From positions 2,852,001 to 2,916,000 of the forward strand of contig NZ_CP025794.1 in assembly GCF_002906655.1 (NCBI RefSeq): DNA of 64,000 bases, given 5' to 3'. This stretch comes from Vibrio hyugaensis (GTDB taxonomy: Bacteria; Pseudomonadota; Gammaproteobacteria; Enterobacterales; Vibrionaceae). How positions within the stretch are numbered: position 1 is the first letter of the stretch; every line of letters begins with the position of its first letter. Position numbers and translations under genes: made by a program. The notes under the pieces are model-generated. The model had not been told where the DNA came from, searched no databases, and was given only the letters and a program-made list of their open reading frames with translations. Of this stretch, positions 46,072-55,665 are shown in pieces.

Positions 46072-48204
46072 ATGTTCGAAAAACCAGTTGTTAAAACGTT
46101 CCAGTACGGTAACCACACAGTTACTCTAGAAACTGGCGTTATCGCACGTCAAGCTACGGCTGCAGTAATGGTTACAATGGACGATACAGCAGTATTCGTT
46201 TCAGTTGTAGGTAAGAAAGAAGCGGTTGCAGGCCAAGATTTCTTCCCACTAACAGTAAACTACCAAGAGCGTACTTACGCGGCAGGTAAAATCCCTGGTG
46301 GTTTCTTCAAGCGTGAAGGCCGTCCTTCTGAAGGCGAAACGCTAACAGCTCGTCTAATTGACCGCCCAATTCGTCCACTATTCCCAGATGCATTCAAAAA
46401 CGAAGTTCAGGTTATCGCGACAGTAATGTCTGTAAACCCAGACGTTCAGCCAGATATCGTAACAATGATCGGTACTTCTGCTGCGCTTGCTATCTCTGGT
46501 ATCCCGTTCAACGGTCCTATCGGTGCTGCGCGTGTTGGTCACGTTGATGGTCAACTTGTTCTAAACCCAAGCAACACAGAGCTAGATGCATCTAAACTAG
46601 ACCTAGTGGTTGCAGGTACAGAATCTGCGGTACTAATGGTTGAATCAGAAGCGGACAACCTAACTGAAGAAGAAATGCTAGCTGCGGTTGTTTACGGTCA
46701 CGACCAACAACAAGTTGTTATCAACGCGATTAACGAATTCAAAGCTGAAGTTGCTACTCCTGCTTGGGATTGGGTTGCTCCTGAAGAGAACACTGCGCTT
46801 AACAACAAGATTGCTGAGCTAGCAGAAGTGAAACTTGTTGAAGCTTACCAAATCACAGAAAAGATGGCTCGTTACGACCGCATTCACGAAATCGCGGCAG
46901 AAGTAAACGAAGTTCTACTTGCTGAAGATCCAGAAGCGAACACAAAAGAAATCCACACTATCTTCCACGATCTAGAGAAGACAGTTGTACGTCGTAGCAT
47001 CATTGCTGGTAACCCACGTATCGATGGTCGTGAGAAAGACATGGTTCGTGCGCTAGACGTACGTACTGGCGTTCTTCCACGTACTCACGGTAGCGCGCTA
47101 TTCACTCGTGGTGAAACTCAAGCGATCGTTACAGCGACTCTAGGTACACAACGTGACGCTCAAATCATTGATGAGCTAACTGGTGAGCGTAAAGATCACT
47201 TCCTACTACACTACAACTTCCCTCCATACTGTGTAGGTGAAACAGGTTTTGTAGGTTCTCCTAAGCGTCGTGAGATCGGCCACGGTAAACTGGCTAAGCG
47301 TGGTATCGCTGCAGTAATGCCATCTGTAGATGAGTTCCCATACACAGTACGTGTTGTATCAGAAATCACAGAATCTAACGGTTCTTCATCAATGGCTTCT
47401 GTATGTGGTACTTCTCTTGCTCTTATGGATGCAGGTGTGCCAATCAAGTCTTCTGTTGCGGGTATCGCAATGGGTCTTGTTAAAGAAGGTGACGATTTCG
47501 TTGTTCTTTCTGACATCCTTGGTGACGAAGACCACCTAGGTGATATGGACTTTAAAGTAGCAGGTACTCAATCTGGTATCACTGCACTTCAAATGGACAT
47601 CAAAATCGAAGGTATCACTAAAGAGATCATGCAAATTGCGCTTAACCAAGCTCAAGGTGCACGTAAGCACATCCTATCTGTAATGGATGAAGCAATCTCT
47701 GGTGCTCGTGAAGACATCTCTGAATTTGCTCCTCGCATTCATACAATGAAGATCAGCTCAGAGAAGATCAAAGACGTTATCGGTAAAGGTGGTGCAGTTA
47801 TCCGTGCTCTAACGGAAGAAACTGGTACAACTATCGAAATCGAAGACGACGGTACTATCAAGATTGCAGCAACTGAAGGTGCTGCAGCGAAAGAAGCTAT
47901 CCGCCGTATCGAAGAGATCACTGCTGAAGTTGAAGTAGGCCGTATCTACACTGGTAAAGTAGCTCGTCTAGCTGACTTTGGTGCATTCGTTACTATCCTT
48001 CCAGGTAAAGATGGTCTAGTACATATCTCACAAATCGCTGAGAAGCGTGTTGAGAAAGTGTCTGACTACCTAGCTGAAGGTCAAGAAGTTCAAGTTAAAG
48101 TACTTGAAATCGACCGTCAAGGCCGTGTACGTCTAAGCATGAAAGAAGCAGTAGAGAAGCCAGCAGAAGAGGCGTCTGACGCATCTGAAGCGAAAGGCGA
48201 GTAA
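46072..48204 (+). CDS. pnp: Polynucleotide phosphorylase
   Basis: Phosphorolytic 3'-5' exoribonuclease of the RNA degradosome. The 710-residue protein has two RNase PH core domains (about 1-230 and 320-545) joined by an alpha-helical domain, then KH (about 550-615, [15 protein letters not shown]) and S1 (about 620-690, [21 protein letters not shown] in part) domains and a short acidic tail. AAGGAA precedes the ATG. The leader contains the double-stranded structure expected for autoregulation with RNase III. Confidence 0.98.
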   Translation: MFEKPVVKTFQYGNHTVTLETGVIARQATAAVMVTMDDTAVFVSVVGKKEAVAGQDFFPLTVNYQERTYAAGKIPGGFFKREGRPSEGETLTARLIDRPIRPLFPDAFKNEVQVIATVMSVNPDVQPDIVTMIGTSAALAISGIPFNGPIGAARVGHVDGQLVLNPSNTELDASKLDLVVAGTESAVLMVESEADNLTEEEMLAAVVYGHDQQQVVINAINEFKAEVATPAWDWVAPEENTALNNKIAELAEVKLVEAYQITEKMARYDRIHEIAAEVNEVLLAEDPEANTKEIHTIFHDLEKTVVRRSIIAGNPRIDGREKDMVRALDVRTGVLPRTHGSALFTRGETQAIVTATLGTQRDAQIIDELTGERKDHFLLHYNFPPYCVGETGFVGSPKRREIGHGKLAKRGIAAVMPSVDEFPYTVRVVSEITESNGSSSMASVCGTSLALMDAGVPIKSSVAGIAMGLVKEGDDFVVLSDILGDEDHLGDMDFKVAGTQSGITALQMDIKIEGITKEIMQIALNQAQGARKHILSVMDEAISGAREDISEFAPRIHTMKISSEKIKDVIGKGGAVIRALTEETGTTIEIEDDGTIKIAATEGAAAKEAIRRIEEITAEVEVGRIYTGKVARLADFGAFVTILPGKDGLVHISQIAEKRVEKVSDYLAEGQEVQVKVLEIDRQGRVRLSMKEAVEKPAEEASDASEAKGE

Positions 48205-48258
48205 TCTTAGTTTCGACTTTTGGTCTTTTATTAGCTTAAGAGCCTGAAAGCATGCTAT

Positions 48259-48288
48259 AAAAGGGGAGCATTTTCGCTCCCTTTTTTT
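48259..48288 (+). terminator. Terminator of pnp
   Basis: GGGAGC / GCTCCC with ATTTTC loop, flanked by A-run and seven T. Confidence 0.9.
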
Positions 48289-48386
48289 GGTTTGTTTCGA
48301 AGTATTTACCCTCAAATGAGGATAACTATCCTATAGTGCATAAAAGAGAAACAGACCCAGAGCGGTCCAAACAGGAGTACTAATTA

Positions 48387-49310
48387 GTGAAATGGTTTCA
48401 AACCGCAAGTTTATGTGTTGCTATCGCGCTGACCGGTTGTGCTAATACATCTCAACAATCATCGGAGAAATGGATCTATCCACCGATGGCCGTTCCTCTA
48501 CAGCCGAGCGTTCAACAAGAGGTTCAGATCGCGCGTCTGTCTCAGCTTCTACAACGTCCTGACCTAAGTGATGAAGTGCGCGCAAAAATGCATTACGAGC
48601 GTGGTAACTACTACGACAGTGTTGGTCTTCGTGATCTTGCTCGTTTGGACTTCAACCAGTCTCTACAATTAAATCCTGCTCAACCTGATATATTTAACTT
48701 ACTTGGGGTGTACTTTACCCAGGTAGGTGAGTTTGATGCGGCTTATGAAGCCTTTGACTCAACGCTAGAATTAGCGCCAGAAAACTCTTACGCAGAACGT
48801 AATCGTGCCATTGCGTTGTACTACGGCGGTCGAATTGATCTTGCTTTAGAGGACATGACTAAGCACTACGAAGAGATGCCTAGTGACCCATTCCGTGCAT
48901 TATGGTTATACATCATAGAAGCAGAGCAAAACCCTGAGCAAGCGAAAGCGAACTTAGAAAAACGCTACCAACGTGATCGCAGCGAAGAGTGGGGATGGGT
49001 GCTTGTTGCCATTATGCTTCGTGATGTGTCAGACGATGCCGCACTTAAAGCCATTATGGATGGAACGCGTGAAAATTACCGCCTTGCGGAGCGCCTGACA
49101 GAAACCTACTTTTATTTAGGTAAGCGCTACCAACTGGAAGGGGATGTGGCTGATGCCATTGCCTTGTATAAATTGGCGATTTCTTTCAATGTGTATGAGT
49201 ATGTTGAGCATCGTTACTCTTTCCTAGAGTTGGCTCAAATATACGATAGGCTACAACAAGAACAGCTGGCTAAACTCAAAGCCGAGCAACAAAAAGAAGA
49301 AGCAAAATAA
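48387..49310 (+). CDS. nlpI: Lipoprotein NlpI, TPR adaptor
   Basis: Outer-membrane lipoprotein that scaffolds peptidoglycan hydrolases and the protease Prc. The 307-residue precursor has a lipoprotein signal with lipobox LTGC (C18; Ala follows, so sorting to the outer membrane) and tandem TPR helices (about 60-135, with RGNYYDSVGLRDLARLDFNQ and FNLLGVYFTQVGEFDAAYEA). The start is GTG with AGGAG nine bases upstream. As in E. coli it follows pnp, here behind a terminator. Confidence 0.94.
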   Translation: MKWFQTASLCVAIALTGCANTSQQSSEKWIYPPMAVPLQPSVQQEVQIARLSQLLQRPDLSDEVRAKMHYERGNYYDSVGLRDLARLDFNQSLQLNPAQPDIFNLLGVYFTQVGEFDAAYEAFDSTLELAPENSYAERNRAIALYYGGRIDLALEDMTKHYEEMPSDPFRALWLYIIEAEQNPEQAKANLEKRYQRDRSEEWGWVLVAIMLRDVSDDAALKAIMDGTRENYRLAERLTETYFYLGKRYQLEGDVADAIALYKLAISFNVYEYVEHRYSFLELAQIYDRLQQEQLAKLKAEQQKEEAK

Positions 49311-49316
49311 CAGAAG

Positions 49317-49341
49317 GCCGCTCACTTAGAGCGGCTTTTTT
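49317..49341 (+). terminator. Terminator of nlpI
   Basis: GCCGCTC / GAGCGGC with ACTTA loop and six T. Confidence 0.92.
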
Positions 49342-49345
49342 GTGC

Positions 49346-49392
49346 TTGAAGATTTTGAACCTCTTCACTAAAATAGTTAGCCTTGCTAACTA
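49346..49392 (+). promoter_or_regulatory. marR-type gene promoter with overlapping 19-bp palindromic operator
   Basis: TTGAAG (49346-49351), 17-bp spacer, TAAAAT (49369-49374). A perfect palindrome TAGTTAGC CTT GCTAACTA covers 49374-49392, i.e. the end of the -10 box and the start point, ideal for repression. Confidence 0.75.
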
Positions 49393-49407
49393 AATGGGTT
49401 GTACTCG

Positions 49408-49821
49408 ATGGCATTAGAAAAAAGCTTGATTGATTTGGAACGTTTTTGTGCAAAAGCGTGGCGTGTTTATGCCAAGGAAGATCCGCTTTCTCATTTGAGC
49501 TTTAACGAGTTTGATTATCTACGAGTGATCCAGCTTTACCCAGAGGGAGTTCGAATTACGGACCTTGCTGAAGAGCTGCAAGTCACCAAACCTTCAGCTT
49601 CAAATATGGTGGTTCGTTTGGAGAAAAAAGGATTAGTACAACGCATTGCTTGTAATGAAGATGCACGTTCAAAGCGTGTTCTTTTAACGGAAGAAGTCAT
49701 TCAAGAAATGTCGTTAGAGCAAGTGGTTTACAAGGATATTTCTGAACAACTCGTGCGTAAACTTGATAAGCAAGAAGCACAGCAACTGAAAGCGCTACTG
49801 GATAAAGCGCTCGGAAACTAA
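49408..49821 (+). CDS. MarR-family transcriptional regulator
   Basis: A 137-residue winged-helix repressor, from the ATG at 49408 (a TTG nine bases upstream is less likely). The DNA-binding helices are seen in GVRITDLAEELQVTKPSASNMV and the wing in EKKGLVQRIACNEDARSKRVLLT (both longer runs cut here to their key parts: recognition helix about 55-75, wing about 80-100). Helices at both ends form the dimer interface. It is followed 57 bp later by a MATE transporter, and identical palindromes lie ahead of both genes, so it probably represses itself and the transporter and is released by a transported compound. The ligand is unknown. Confidence 0.88.
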   Translation: MALEKSLIDLERFCAKAWRVYAKEDPLSHLSFNEFDYLRVIQLYPEGVRITDLAEELQVTKPSASNMVVRLEKKGLVQRIACNEDARSKRVLLTEEVIQEMSLEQVVYKDISEQLVRKLDKQEAQQLKALLDKALGN

Positions 49822-49847
49822 ACATACATTTTATTCTTTTATCTATT

Positions 49848-49866
49848 TAGTTAGCTTTGCTAACTA
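49848..49866 (+). promoter_or_regulatory. Second copy of the MarR-type operator, before the MATE gene
   Basis: TAGTTAGC TTT GCTAACTA, arms identical to the copy at 49374-49392, differing only in the three-base centre. It ends two bases before the ribosome site of the MATE gene. Confidence 0.72.
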
Positions 49867-49878
49867 TTGGTGGTAGTC

Positions 49879-51225
49879 ATGCAAAACTCTATATACAAAC
49901 AGTTTTGGAAATACACAATTCCGACCGTTGCAGCCATGTTGGTCAACGGCTTATATCAAGTCGTAGATGGCATTTTTATCGGTCGTTATGTAGGGGCTGA
50001 TGGATTAGCCGGGATCAATGTAGCCTGGCCGATCATTGGCTCGATACTTGGTATTGGTATGATGGTGGGCGTAGGTACGGGTGCACTAGCCTCTATCAAA
50101 CAAGGTGAAAAAGACAGTGAAGGTGCTAAACGCATTCTCTCAACAGGTCTTTTACTTTTAGTTGCTTTGATGCCTGTCGTAGCGACAACCTTGTTCTTCT
50201 TCGCTGATGACTTTATTCGTTGGCAAGGGGCTGAAGGTCGTGTTTACGAGCTTGGTTTGCAGTACCTGCACATCCTAAGCGTGGCGTGTGTGTTCTCGTT
50301 AGGGTCAATTGCAGTGCCGTTCTTGCTGCGTAATGACGATAGCCCGAACTTAGCTACCATCTTGATGGTGATTGGTGCCGTAATCAATATCGTGCTCGAC
50401 TATCTCTTTATTGCTTGGCTTGGATGGGAGCTTAAAGGTGCTGCTATTGCAACGGCGCTGGCGCAGATGATTGTGACGATTTTGGGTGTGGGTTACTTCT
50501 TTACTTCCAGAGCCAACATGCGTTTGTCTTTCAGTGACTTGAAGATGCAGTTTGATGTTATCCCTAAGATTGTCATGATCGGCACATCAAGCTTCTTCAT
50601 GTACGCATACAGCTCAATGATGGTCGCGCTGCACAACGCTCTGTTTGCTCAGTACGGTAGCGCTCTGTTAATTGGTGCTTATGCTATCTTGGGTTATATC
50701 GTAACGGTCTACTACTTGATCGCGGAAGGCATCGCTAATGGTATGCAGCCTTTAGTGAGCTATAACCATGGCGCACGCAACCAAGACAATATTCGTAAGC
50801 TGTTGAAGGTCGCAATGGGCACGTCAGTGCTCGGTGGTGTCGCGTTTGTTATTTTGATGAACATCTTCCCATACGAGTTTGTATCGGTGTTCAACAATGC
50901 CGATCAAAACCTGATTGATGCGACAGTGGTTGGTATTCGCCTCCATATGTTTGCATTGTTCTTGGATGGGTTCTTAGTGGTTGCTGCGGCGTACTACCAG
51001 TCGGTGAACAAAGGCAGCAAAGCCATGTTTGTGACCATTGGTAATATGGCAATTCAATTGCCGTTCTTGTTCATCATGCCGAAACTTCTAGGCGTAACGG
51101 GTATTTGGATTGCATTCCCACTATCTAACATCGCCTTGAGTTTAGTGGTGATGAGTATGTTGTGGCGCGATATTAAGAAGTTAATGAATGAGAGTACTGT
51201 AGAGCCGAGTGTTCAAGTTTCCTAA
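49879..51225 (+). CDS. MATE-family multidrug/Na+ antiporter
   Basis: A 448-residue efflux protein with 12 predicted spans in two six-helix halves. From the ATG at 49879 (GGTGG upstream) it starts MQNSIYKQFWKYTIPTVAAM. The MATE signatures include QVVDGIFIGRYVGADGLAGIN (start of half one) and the pseudo-repeat in half two near 235-330, with EGIANGMQPLVSYNHGARN. Such proteins expel cationic drugs or dyes in exchange for Na+ or H+. Substrate unknown. Its expression is probably tied to the MarR-type protein encoded upstream. Confidence 0.9.
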   Translation: MQNSIYKQFWKYTIPTVAAMLVNGLYQVVDGIFIGRYVGADGLAGINVAWPIIGSILGIGMMVGVGTGALASIKQGEKDSEGAKRILSTGLLLLVALMPVVATTLFFFADDFIRWQGAEGRVYELGLQYLHILSVACVFSLGSIAVPFLLRNDDSPNLATILMVIGAVINIVLDYLFIAWLGWELKGAAIATALAQMIVTILGVGYFFTSRANMRLSFSDLKMQFDVIPKIVMIGTSSFFMYAYSSMMVALHNALFAQYGSALLIGAYAILGYIVTVYYLIAEGIANGMQPLVSYNHGARNQDNIRKLLKVAMGTSVLGGVAFVILMNIFPYEFVSVFNNADQNLIDATVVGIRLHMFALFLDGFLVVAAAYYQSVNKGSKAMFVTIGNMAIQLPFLFIMPKLLGVTGIWIAFPLSNIALSLVVMSMLWRDIKKLMNESTVEPSVQVS

Positions 51226-51241
51226 TCGAAAAACGCAAACG

Positions 51242-51270
51242 AAAAAGCGAGGTTAACACCTCGCTTTTTT
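51242..51270. terminator. Bidirectional terminator between the MATE gene and ubiV
   Basis: AAAAAGCGAGG / CCTCGCTTTTTT with TTAACA loop; usable from both strands of the convergent pair. Confidence 0.9.
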
Positions 51271-51296
51271 ATTGGTTTGAAAACCCTGAGAAGAGC

Positions 51297-52187
51297 TTAG
51301 ATGTTCTTCACTTCTAAGCCAGCAAGCTGATGCCAGTAACCGTTACATTGGCGGTCTTGGATCTTGCCTGGATTAGTGCCTTTCTCGTTTGAACGGAATT
51401 GGTCTAGTTCAGAGAAGGTACTGATACCGAGTGGGCTTAGACGAACCACATCAACCAAACCTCCCATACTCGGGAGATCATTGACCAAGTTGTAGCAGTA
51501 ACCCGATTGAGTCTGAATGCCATTTAGGTTGAAGACTTCTTGACCTTCTTGGCTGCTGACTTGGATACCTGTTGGGTACTTAATACAGCAAGTTTCGCAG
51601 TCGTCTTTGGCTTTGTTTTCTGCACGAGCGGTAAAGCAGCGTGCCGAGTAAGCCAGTGGCAGGTAACCATGGCTGAAAACTTCCACTTCAAACTTATTGC
51701 GAATACCCAGCTCGTCACATTGAACCAGCGTGTTGCTGAGCCACTCACGCGATAGCTCTACTGGCATACACCAGCGGGTCATGCCTTGTTTTAGGAACAA
51801 GTTAAGCGTGTGGGCGTTGTATGTATTAACCGCTGGGCCTACTACGAAAGGCACTTTGTGTTCAGAAGCTAATTGAACTGCAGATACGTCGTTAGCTTCA
51901 ATCGCGAAGTCACCATTGTCGATGTATTTCTTCATGATGTTGACTTCACTTGGCGCTTCTAATAGTGCCATCGTTGAAAGCACCACTTGTTTACCAGATG
52001 TAGACAGTTCTTTCGCGATATCAAACCAGTGCGCAGGTTTTATCTCTCGACGTTTTGAACACACGGTTTCACCTAGGTAGATGATGTCCGCAGAACTTGA
52101 TTTTGCCTGCTCATAAAACGCTTCAATATCTTGCTTTGGCCAGAAGTACAACAGCGGACCAAGTGCGTATTTCATTGAGTTATCCAT
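51297..52187 (-). CDS. ubiV: UbiV, U32-family protein for O2-independent ubiquinone synthesis
   Basis: Works with UbiU and UbiT in the anaerobic hydroxylation steps of ubiquinone synthesis. From the ATG at 52187 (AGAGG five bases upstream) it has 296 residues. The [4Fe-4S] cysteines of the U32 family are visible: one in ETVCSKRR and a cluster in ARCFTARAENKAKDDCETCC. Another in-frame ATG at 52175 (MKYALGPLLYFWPK) is the start used for the E. coli protein and cannot be excluded. It begins eight bases after the ubiU stop on the same strand. Confidence 0.92.
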   Translation of the reverse strand: MDNSMKYALGPLLYFWPKQDIEAFYEQAKSSSADIIYLGETVCSKRREIKPAHWFDIAKELSTSGKQVVLSTMALLEAPSEVNIMKKYIDNGDFAIEANDVSAVQLASEHKVPFVVGPAVNTYNAHTLNLFLKQGMTRWCMPVELSREWLSNTLVQCDELGIRNKFEVEVFSHGYLPLAYSARCFTARAENKAKDDCETCCIKYPTGIQVSSQEGQEVFNLNGIQTQSGYCYNLVNDLPSMGGLVDVVRLSPLGISTFSELDQFRSNEKGTNPGKIQDRQCNGYWHQLAGLEVKNI

Positions 52188-52195
52188 CTTAACCT

Positions 52196-53209
52196 CTACT
52201 GCCATTTACGGTGGTAAGCACCAAGTGTGGTTTGCGTACCTTCCGATACATTTGCCAACGCTGCATCCCAAGCCGCTTCTACTTGGTAAGCCTCTGGGTT
52301 TGCTTGGTAACGATCAATCGCTGCACGCCATGTGCGCGTTACTTGCTCTACGTACGCAGGGCTACGTTGGCGGCCTTCAATTTTTACTGAAGCCACATTT
52401 GCCGCAAACAGCTCAGGTATCATAGAAAGGGTGTTTAAACTGGTTGGCTCTTCCAGTGCGTGGTAGCGTTTCTTCTCGCCTTCAATTTCAGCGTCGAAAC
52501 GACCTTTACACAAGGTTGGGTAGCCCGCGTTTTCACCGGCGCTGTAGCGATCGATCAGGATGTCGTTAAGACGAGATTCCAGACCGTTTTCTGTTTCTTG
52601 CCAGCGAACGTATTTCGCTGGAGAACACGCACCCACGGTGTTTGGTGACTCGCCGGTCATGTAAGACGACAAGTAACAACGACCTTCTGACATGATGCAC
52701 AAACTACCAAAAGCAAAGACTTCCAGCTCGACATCGCTGGTGATGTTGCGAGAAAGCTGTTTCACCTGATGTATAGACAATACGCGAGGCAGTACAACGC
52801 GCTTTACGTTGAAGTTTTGTTTGTAGAAATCAACAGCCGCAACGTTTGTCGCTGAGGCTTGCACAGATAAGTGCAATTCTAGTTCAGGGTATTTGCGAGC
52901 AGCGTATTCCAGAACCGCAATGTCAGCGACAATCAAAGCATCAACACCAAGAGCCGCTGCGTTATCGACGGCATTTGTCCAGCGATCAAAGCCATTTGGA
53001 TGGGCAAAGGTGTTGAGCGCAACGTGGATCTTTTTGTTGCGGTCATGAACGTATTGCACCGCTTTTTCTAGCTTCTTGCCGTTAAAGTTAAGACCAGCAA
53101 AGTGACGAGCGTTGGTATCGTCTTTAAAGCCGATATAGACGGCGTCTGCACCGCAATCAATCGCGGTTTTTAGCGCAGGCAAGTTACCCGCAGGACACAA
53201 GAGTTCCAT
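52196..53209 (-). CDS. ubiU: UbiU, U32-family protein for O2-independent ubiquinone synthesis
   Basis: Partner of UbiV in a heterodimer carrying iron-sulphur clusters. 337 residues, starting MELLCPAGNLPALKTAIDCG with the family segment GADAVYIGFKDDTNARHFAG (shortened), and the conserved cysteines in CIMSEGRCYLSSYMTG, GACSPAKY and TLCKGRFD. Although U32 members were once called collagenase-like peptidases, UbiU/UbiV are cofactor-pathway enzymes. UbiT, the third partner, is encoded 2.5 kb away on the other strand, separated by a c-di-GMP enzyme gene. Confidence 0.93.
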   Translation of the reverse strand: MELLCPAGNLPALKTAIDCGADAVYIGFKDDTNARHFAGLNFNGKKLEKAVQYVHDRNKKIHVALNTFAHPNGFDRWTNAVDNAAALGVDALIVADIAVLEYAARKYPELELHLSVQASATNVAAVDFYKQNFNVKRVVLPRVLSIHQVKQLSRNITSDVELEVFAFGSLCIMSEGRCYLSSYMTGESPNTVGACSPAKYVRWQETENGLESRLNDILIDRYSAGENAGYPTLCKGRFDAEIEGEKKRYHALEEPTSLNTLSMIPELFAANVASVKIEGRQRSPAYVEQVTRTWRAAIDRYQANPEAYQVEAAWDAALANVSEGTQTTLGAYHRKWQ

Positions 53210-53359
53210 ATGCTCACAATTTTAGAGAATAAAAAGGTGCCCGCATTTTATGAAGAATTATGAATAGCGAAATTGACCTAAGTTAGGTTTAGCTCAATAA
53301 AGTTGAGATTTACCCCTTGGGAGTAAGGGGTAAAGGCAAAAAGAGAGAAAAATGAGTGG

Positions 53360-55399
53360 TTAGTTTTTATGACGACGGTTTTGCGCAAACAACTCTTCAA
53401 CTTCATGTTTTGGTTGAGGGCGATAGAAATGGAAGCCTTGAATCGAGTTACATTGTAGGTTCGATAACAGTGTCGCTTGCTGGTGGGTTTCCACACCTTC
53501 GGCAACCACGGTTAAATCTAATGACTTACCGAGATTGATGATGTTCTCAATCACCGTCACTTGTTTCGGTAGGGTGTCGATGTCGTTGATAAACGCGCGG
53601 TCGATTTTCAACTCATCGATTGGGAAGCGAGCCAAGTAAGACAGTGAAGAATAACCAGTGCCGAAGTCGTCGATAGACAGAGCAAAACCAAGCTTTTTGA
53701 TTGCGTTAAGCATTTGCAGTGTGTGTTCACTGTCACTCATTACCGCACTTTCGGTTAGCTCGAAGGTAATACAGCTTGGGTCAAGCTCGGTAGTGCGCAG
53801 TAGCTTCTCCATATAGTCGATCAATTGCGGGTTGCCAAACTGTTCTGGAGAGAGGTTGATCGCGACACGTCCGGGCAAAATGCCTTGCAGTTTCCAGCGT
53901 TTTACCGTGTTAAACACATCACGCATCACTACGCGACCAAGGTGTTCAATCAAGCCTGCACGCTCAGCTACGGGGATAAATGCGCCAGGGCTGATGTAAC
54001 CTTCGACGGGATGCTTCCAACGTACTAGTGCTTCTGCACCGTTAATGCTGAAGTCACGCGCGTTGACCTTTGGTTGGTACCATACTTCTAAGCCGTTTTG
54101 TTGCAGTGCTTTTTGCAGTTCAATCTCTAACCATAAACGCATGCGCGCTTCTTTATTCATCTGATCGTTAAATTTAATCAGACGGTTACGACCTCGGTCT
54201 TTCGCTTCGTACATCGCGGTATCAGCATTTTGCAGCAGAATACGTGCGTCTTGGCCATCTTCTGGATAGCGCACGCTACCAATAGAACACGCAAGGCGCT
54301 TACTGAAATGATGCAGATCGAATGGTTGATTGATCAGAGAGATAATGCGTTCAGATAAAATCTCCGCCATGCGAGTGTTTTCTGGCTCAGGCAGGATGAT
54401 GCCAAATTCGTCACCGCCTAAGTGACCAATGATAGCTTGATTTGGTAACGAACGTTTTAGGCGGGCGGAGACTTCTTGAATTACTTTGTCGCCGATATGG
54501 TGACCAAGAGAGTCATTGATATTCTTAAAGTTATCGATATCGAGGTAGAAAACCAGCAGTGGCGTTTGGCTTTTGATCAATTGTTCTAGGCGTTTGGTAA
54601 AGCCAAAACGATTATAAAGCTTGGTCAGGGAGTCGATGTGCGCGTCTTCATTGGTGGCAGAAGAGAGTAGTTTTGGCGCATCATCGGCGTCTTGGATCAA
54701 TATGATTTGGGACTCGCTACCAAGAATTGCCGTAGTGTCCGCATGCAATTGGACTTTACGTTCAAATCCACAACGTGCGCTGGTTAAACAAACAAAGGGC
54801 TTTTCTGATAACAGCGTGCTGATGCGATGGGTGAAAACCTTTTTGCTGTTTTCATCAATGAACAAGCGAGTAAGCTCTTCACCCAGTAATTCGTGGGGAG
54901 AGTTTAACCCCAGTAAGCGAGCTGAAGCAGGGTTTGCAGAGATGATAATGTCATCTTCAACAAGCAATAAACCGTCAGGTAAGAGCTGGGTGAGCTTGGC
55001 AAACTTGCTTTCAGATTCTTCTAAAGAGCGAACCAGAATTTGTTTTTCTGATGTATCGACGGCATGAAAAACCACAAAACGGATTTCGTTTTCTTCGTGA
55101 ACCGGAGAAAGACTGAAGTGCAAACTGGTTTCGAGATCGGTTTCGTCGAGTGTGATTTCTGCTTCGACATGCTCGCCTTTGAAGGCACGCTGATAGTAGG
55201 GCGCGAGCTTTTTGTAGAACTGCTCTCCCAATACCTGACTGTCGTTAAGGCCGATGATTTCATCATGACCTAAGCCTGCAATGTCACAATAGCGATCACT
55301 TACCATTCGATAATTGTGTTTCTTATCAAGAATGGCAAAAAAGAAAGGGCTATTTGAGGTTAGCGTTGCAAACCAATGTTGTAATTGCTGGGAAGGCAT
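53360..55399 (-). CDS. PAS-PAS-GGDEF-EAL cyclic-di-GMP enzyme, soluble
   Basis: 679 residues from the ATG at 55399; a TTG at 55420 would add seven. Two N-terminal PAS domains (about 10-115 and 130-240) are followed by a GGDEF domain with the intact motif HLGGDEFG (GGDEF at 328-332) and an EAL domain with the intact motif (GAEALVRW, EAL at 456-458), DDFGTGYSSL and KIDRAF. The usual RxxD inhibitory site upstream of GGDEF is not present. No membrane span is seen, so sensing is cytoplasmic, possibly of redox or a small ligand through PAS. Whether synthesis or breakdown of c-di-GMP dominates cannot be told; intact EAL residues favour phosphodiesterase activity. It lies between ubiU and ubiT and may share the ubiU transcript. 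Confidence 0.92.
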   Translation of the reverse strand: MPSQQLQHWFATLTSNSPFFFAILDKKHNYRMVSDRYCDIAGLGHDEIIGLNDSQVLGEQFYKKLAPYYQRAFKGEHVEAEITLDETDLETSLHFSLSPVHEENEIRFVVFHAVDTSEKQILVRSLEESESKFAKLTQLLPDGLLLVEDDIIISANPASARLLGLNSPHELLGEELTRLFIDENSKKVFTHRISTLLSEKPFVCLTSARCGFERKVQLHADTTAILGSESQIILIQDADDAPKLLSSATNEDAHIDSLTKLYNRFGFTKRLEQLIKSQTPLLVFYLDIDNFKNINDSLGHHIGDKVIQEVSARLKRSLPNQAIIGHLGGDEFGIILPEPENTRMAEILSERIISLINQPFDLHHFSKRLACSIGSVRYPEDGQDARILLQNADTAMYEAKDRGRNRLIKFNDQMNKEARMRLWLEIELQKALQQNGLEVWYQPKVNARDFSINGAEALVRWKHPVEGYISPGAFIPVAERAGLIEHLGRVVMRDVFNTVKRWKLQGILPGRVAINLSPEQFGNPQLIDYMEKLLRTTELDPSCITFELTESAVMSDSEHTLQMLNAIKKLGFALSIDDFGTGYSSLSYLARFPIDELKIDRAFINDIDTLPKQVTVIENIINLGKSLDLTVVAEGVETHQQATLLSNLQCNSIQGFHFYRPQPKHEVEELFAQNRRHKN

Positions 55400-55665
55400 T
55401 AAGGTGTTACCGATCTCCAATGAGCCTGATTATTCGTCCGTGTAATAAAAACGCTATTTTGATAACTATAACTTTGAACATACCGTTATTAAAGCGTTTA
55501 TCCACGACTTAGCGTCAATAATACACGTAAGGTCAAAAAAACGACGCTAAGGTTGGTAAAACTGCCTACTTCTAAAACAAACAGTTTTTTTGATACATAA
55601 CAGGTACTGGTATTACTCTATTGCGTAATATAAACGACCTTATGACAAAGTAACGGATAATTAGC

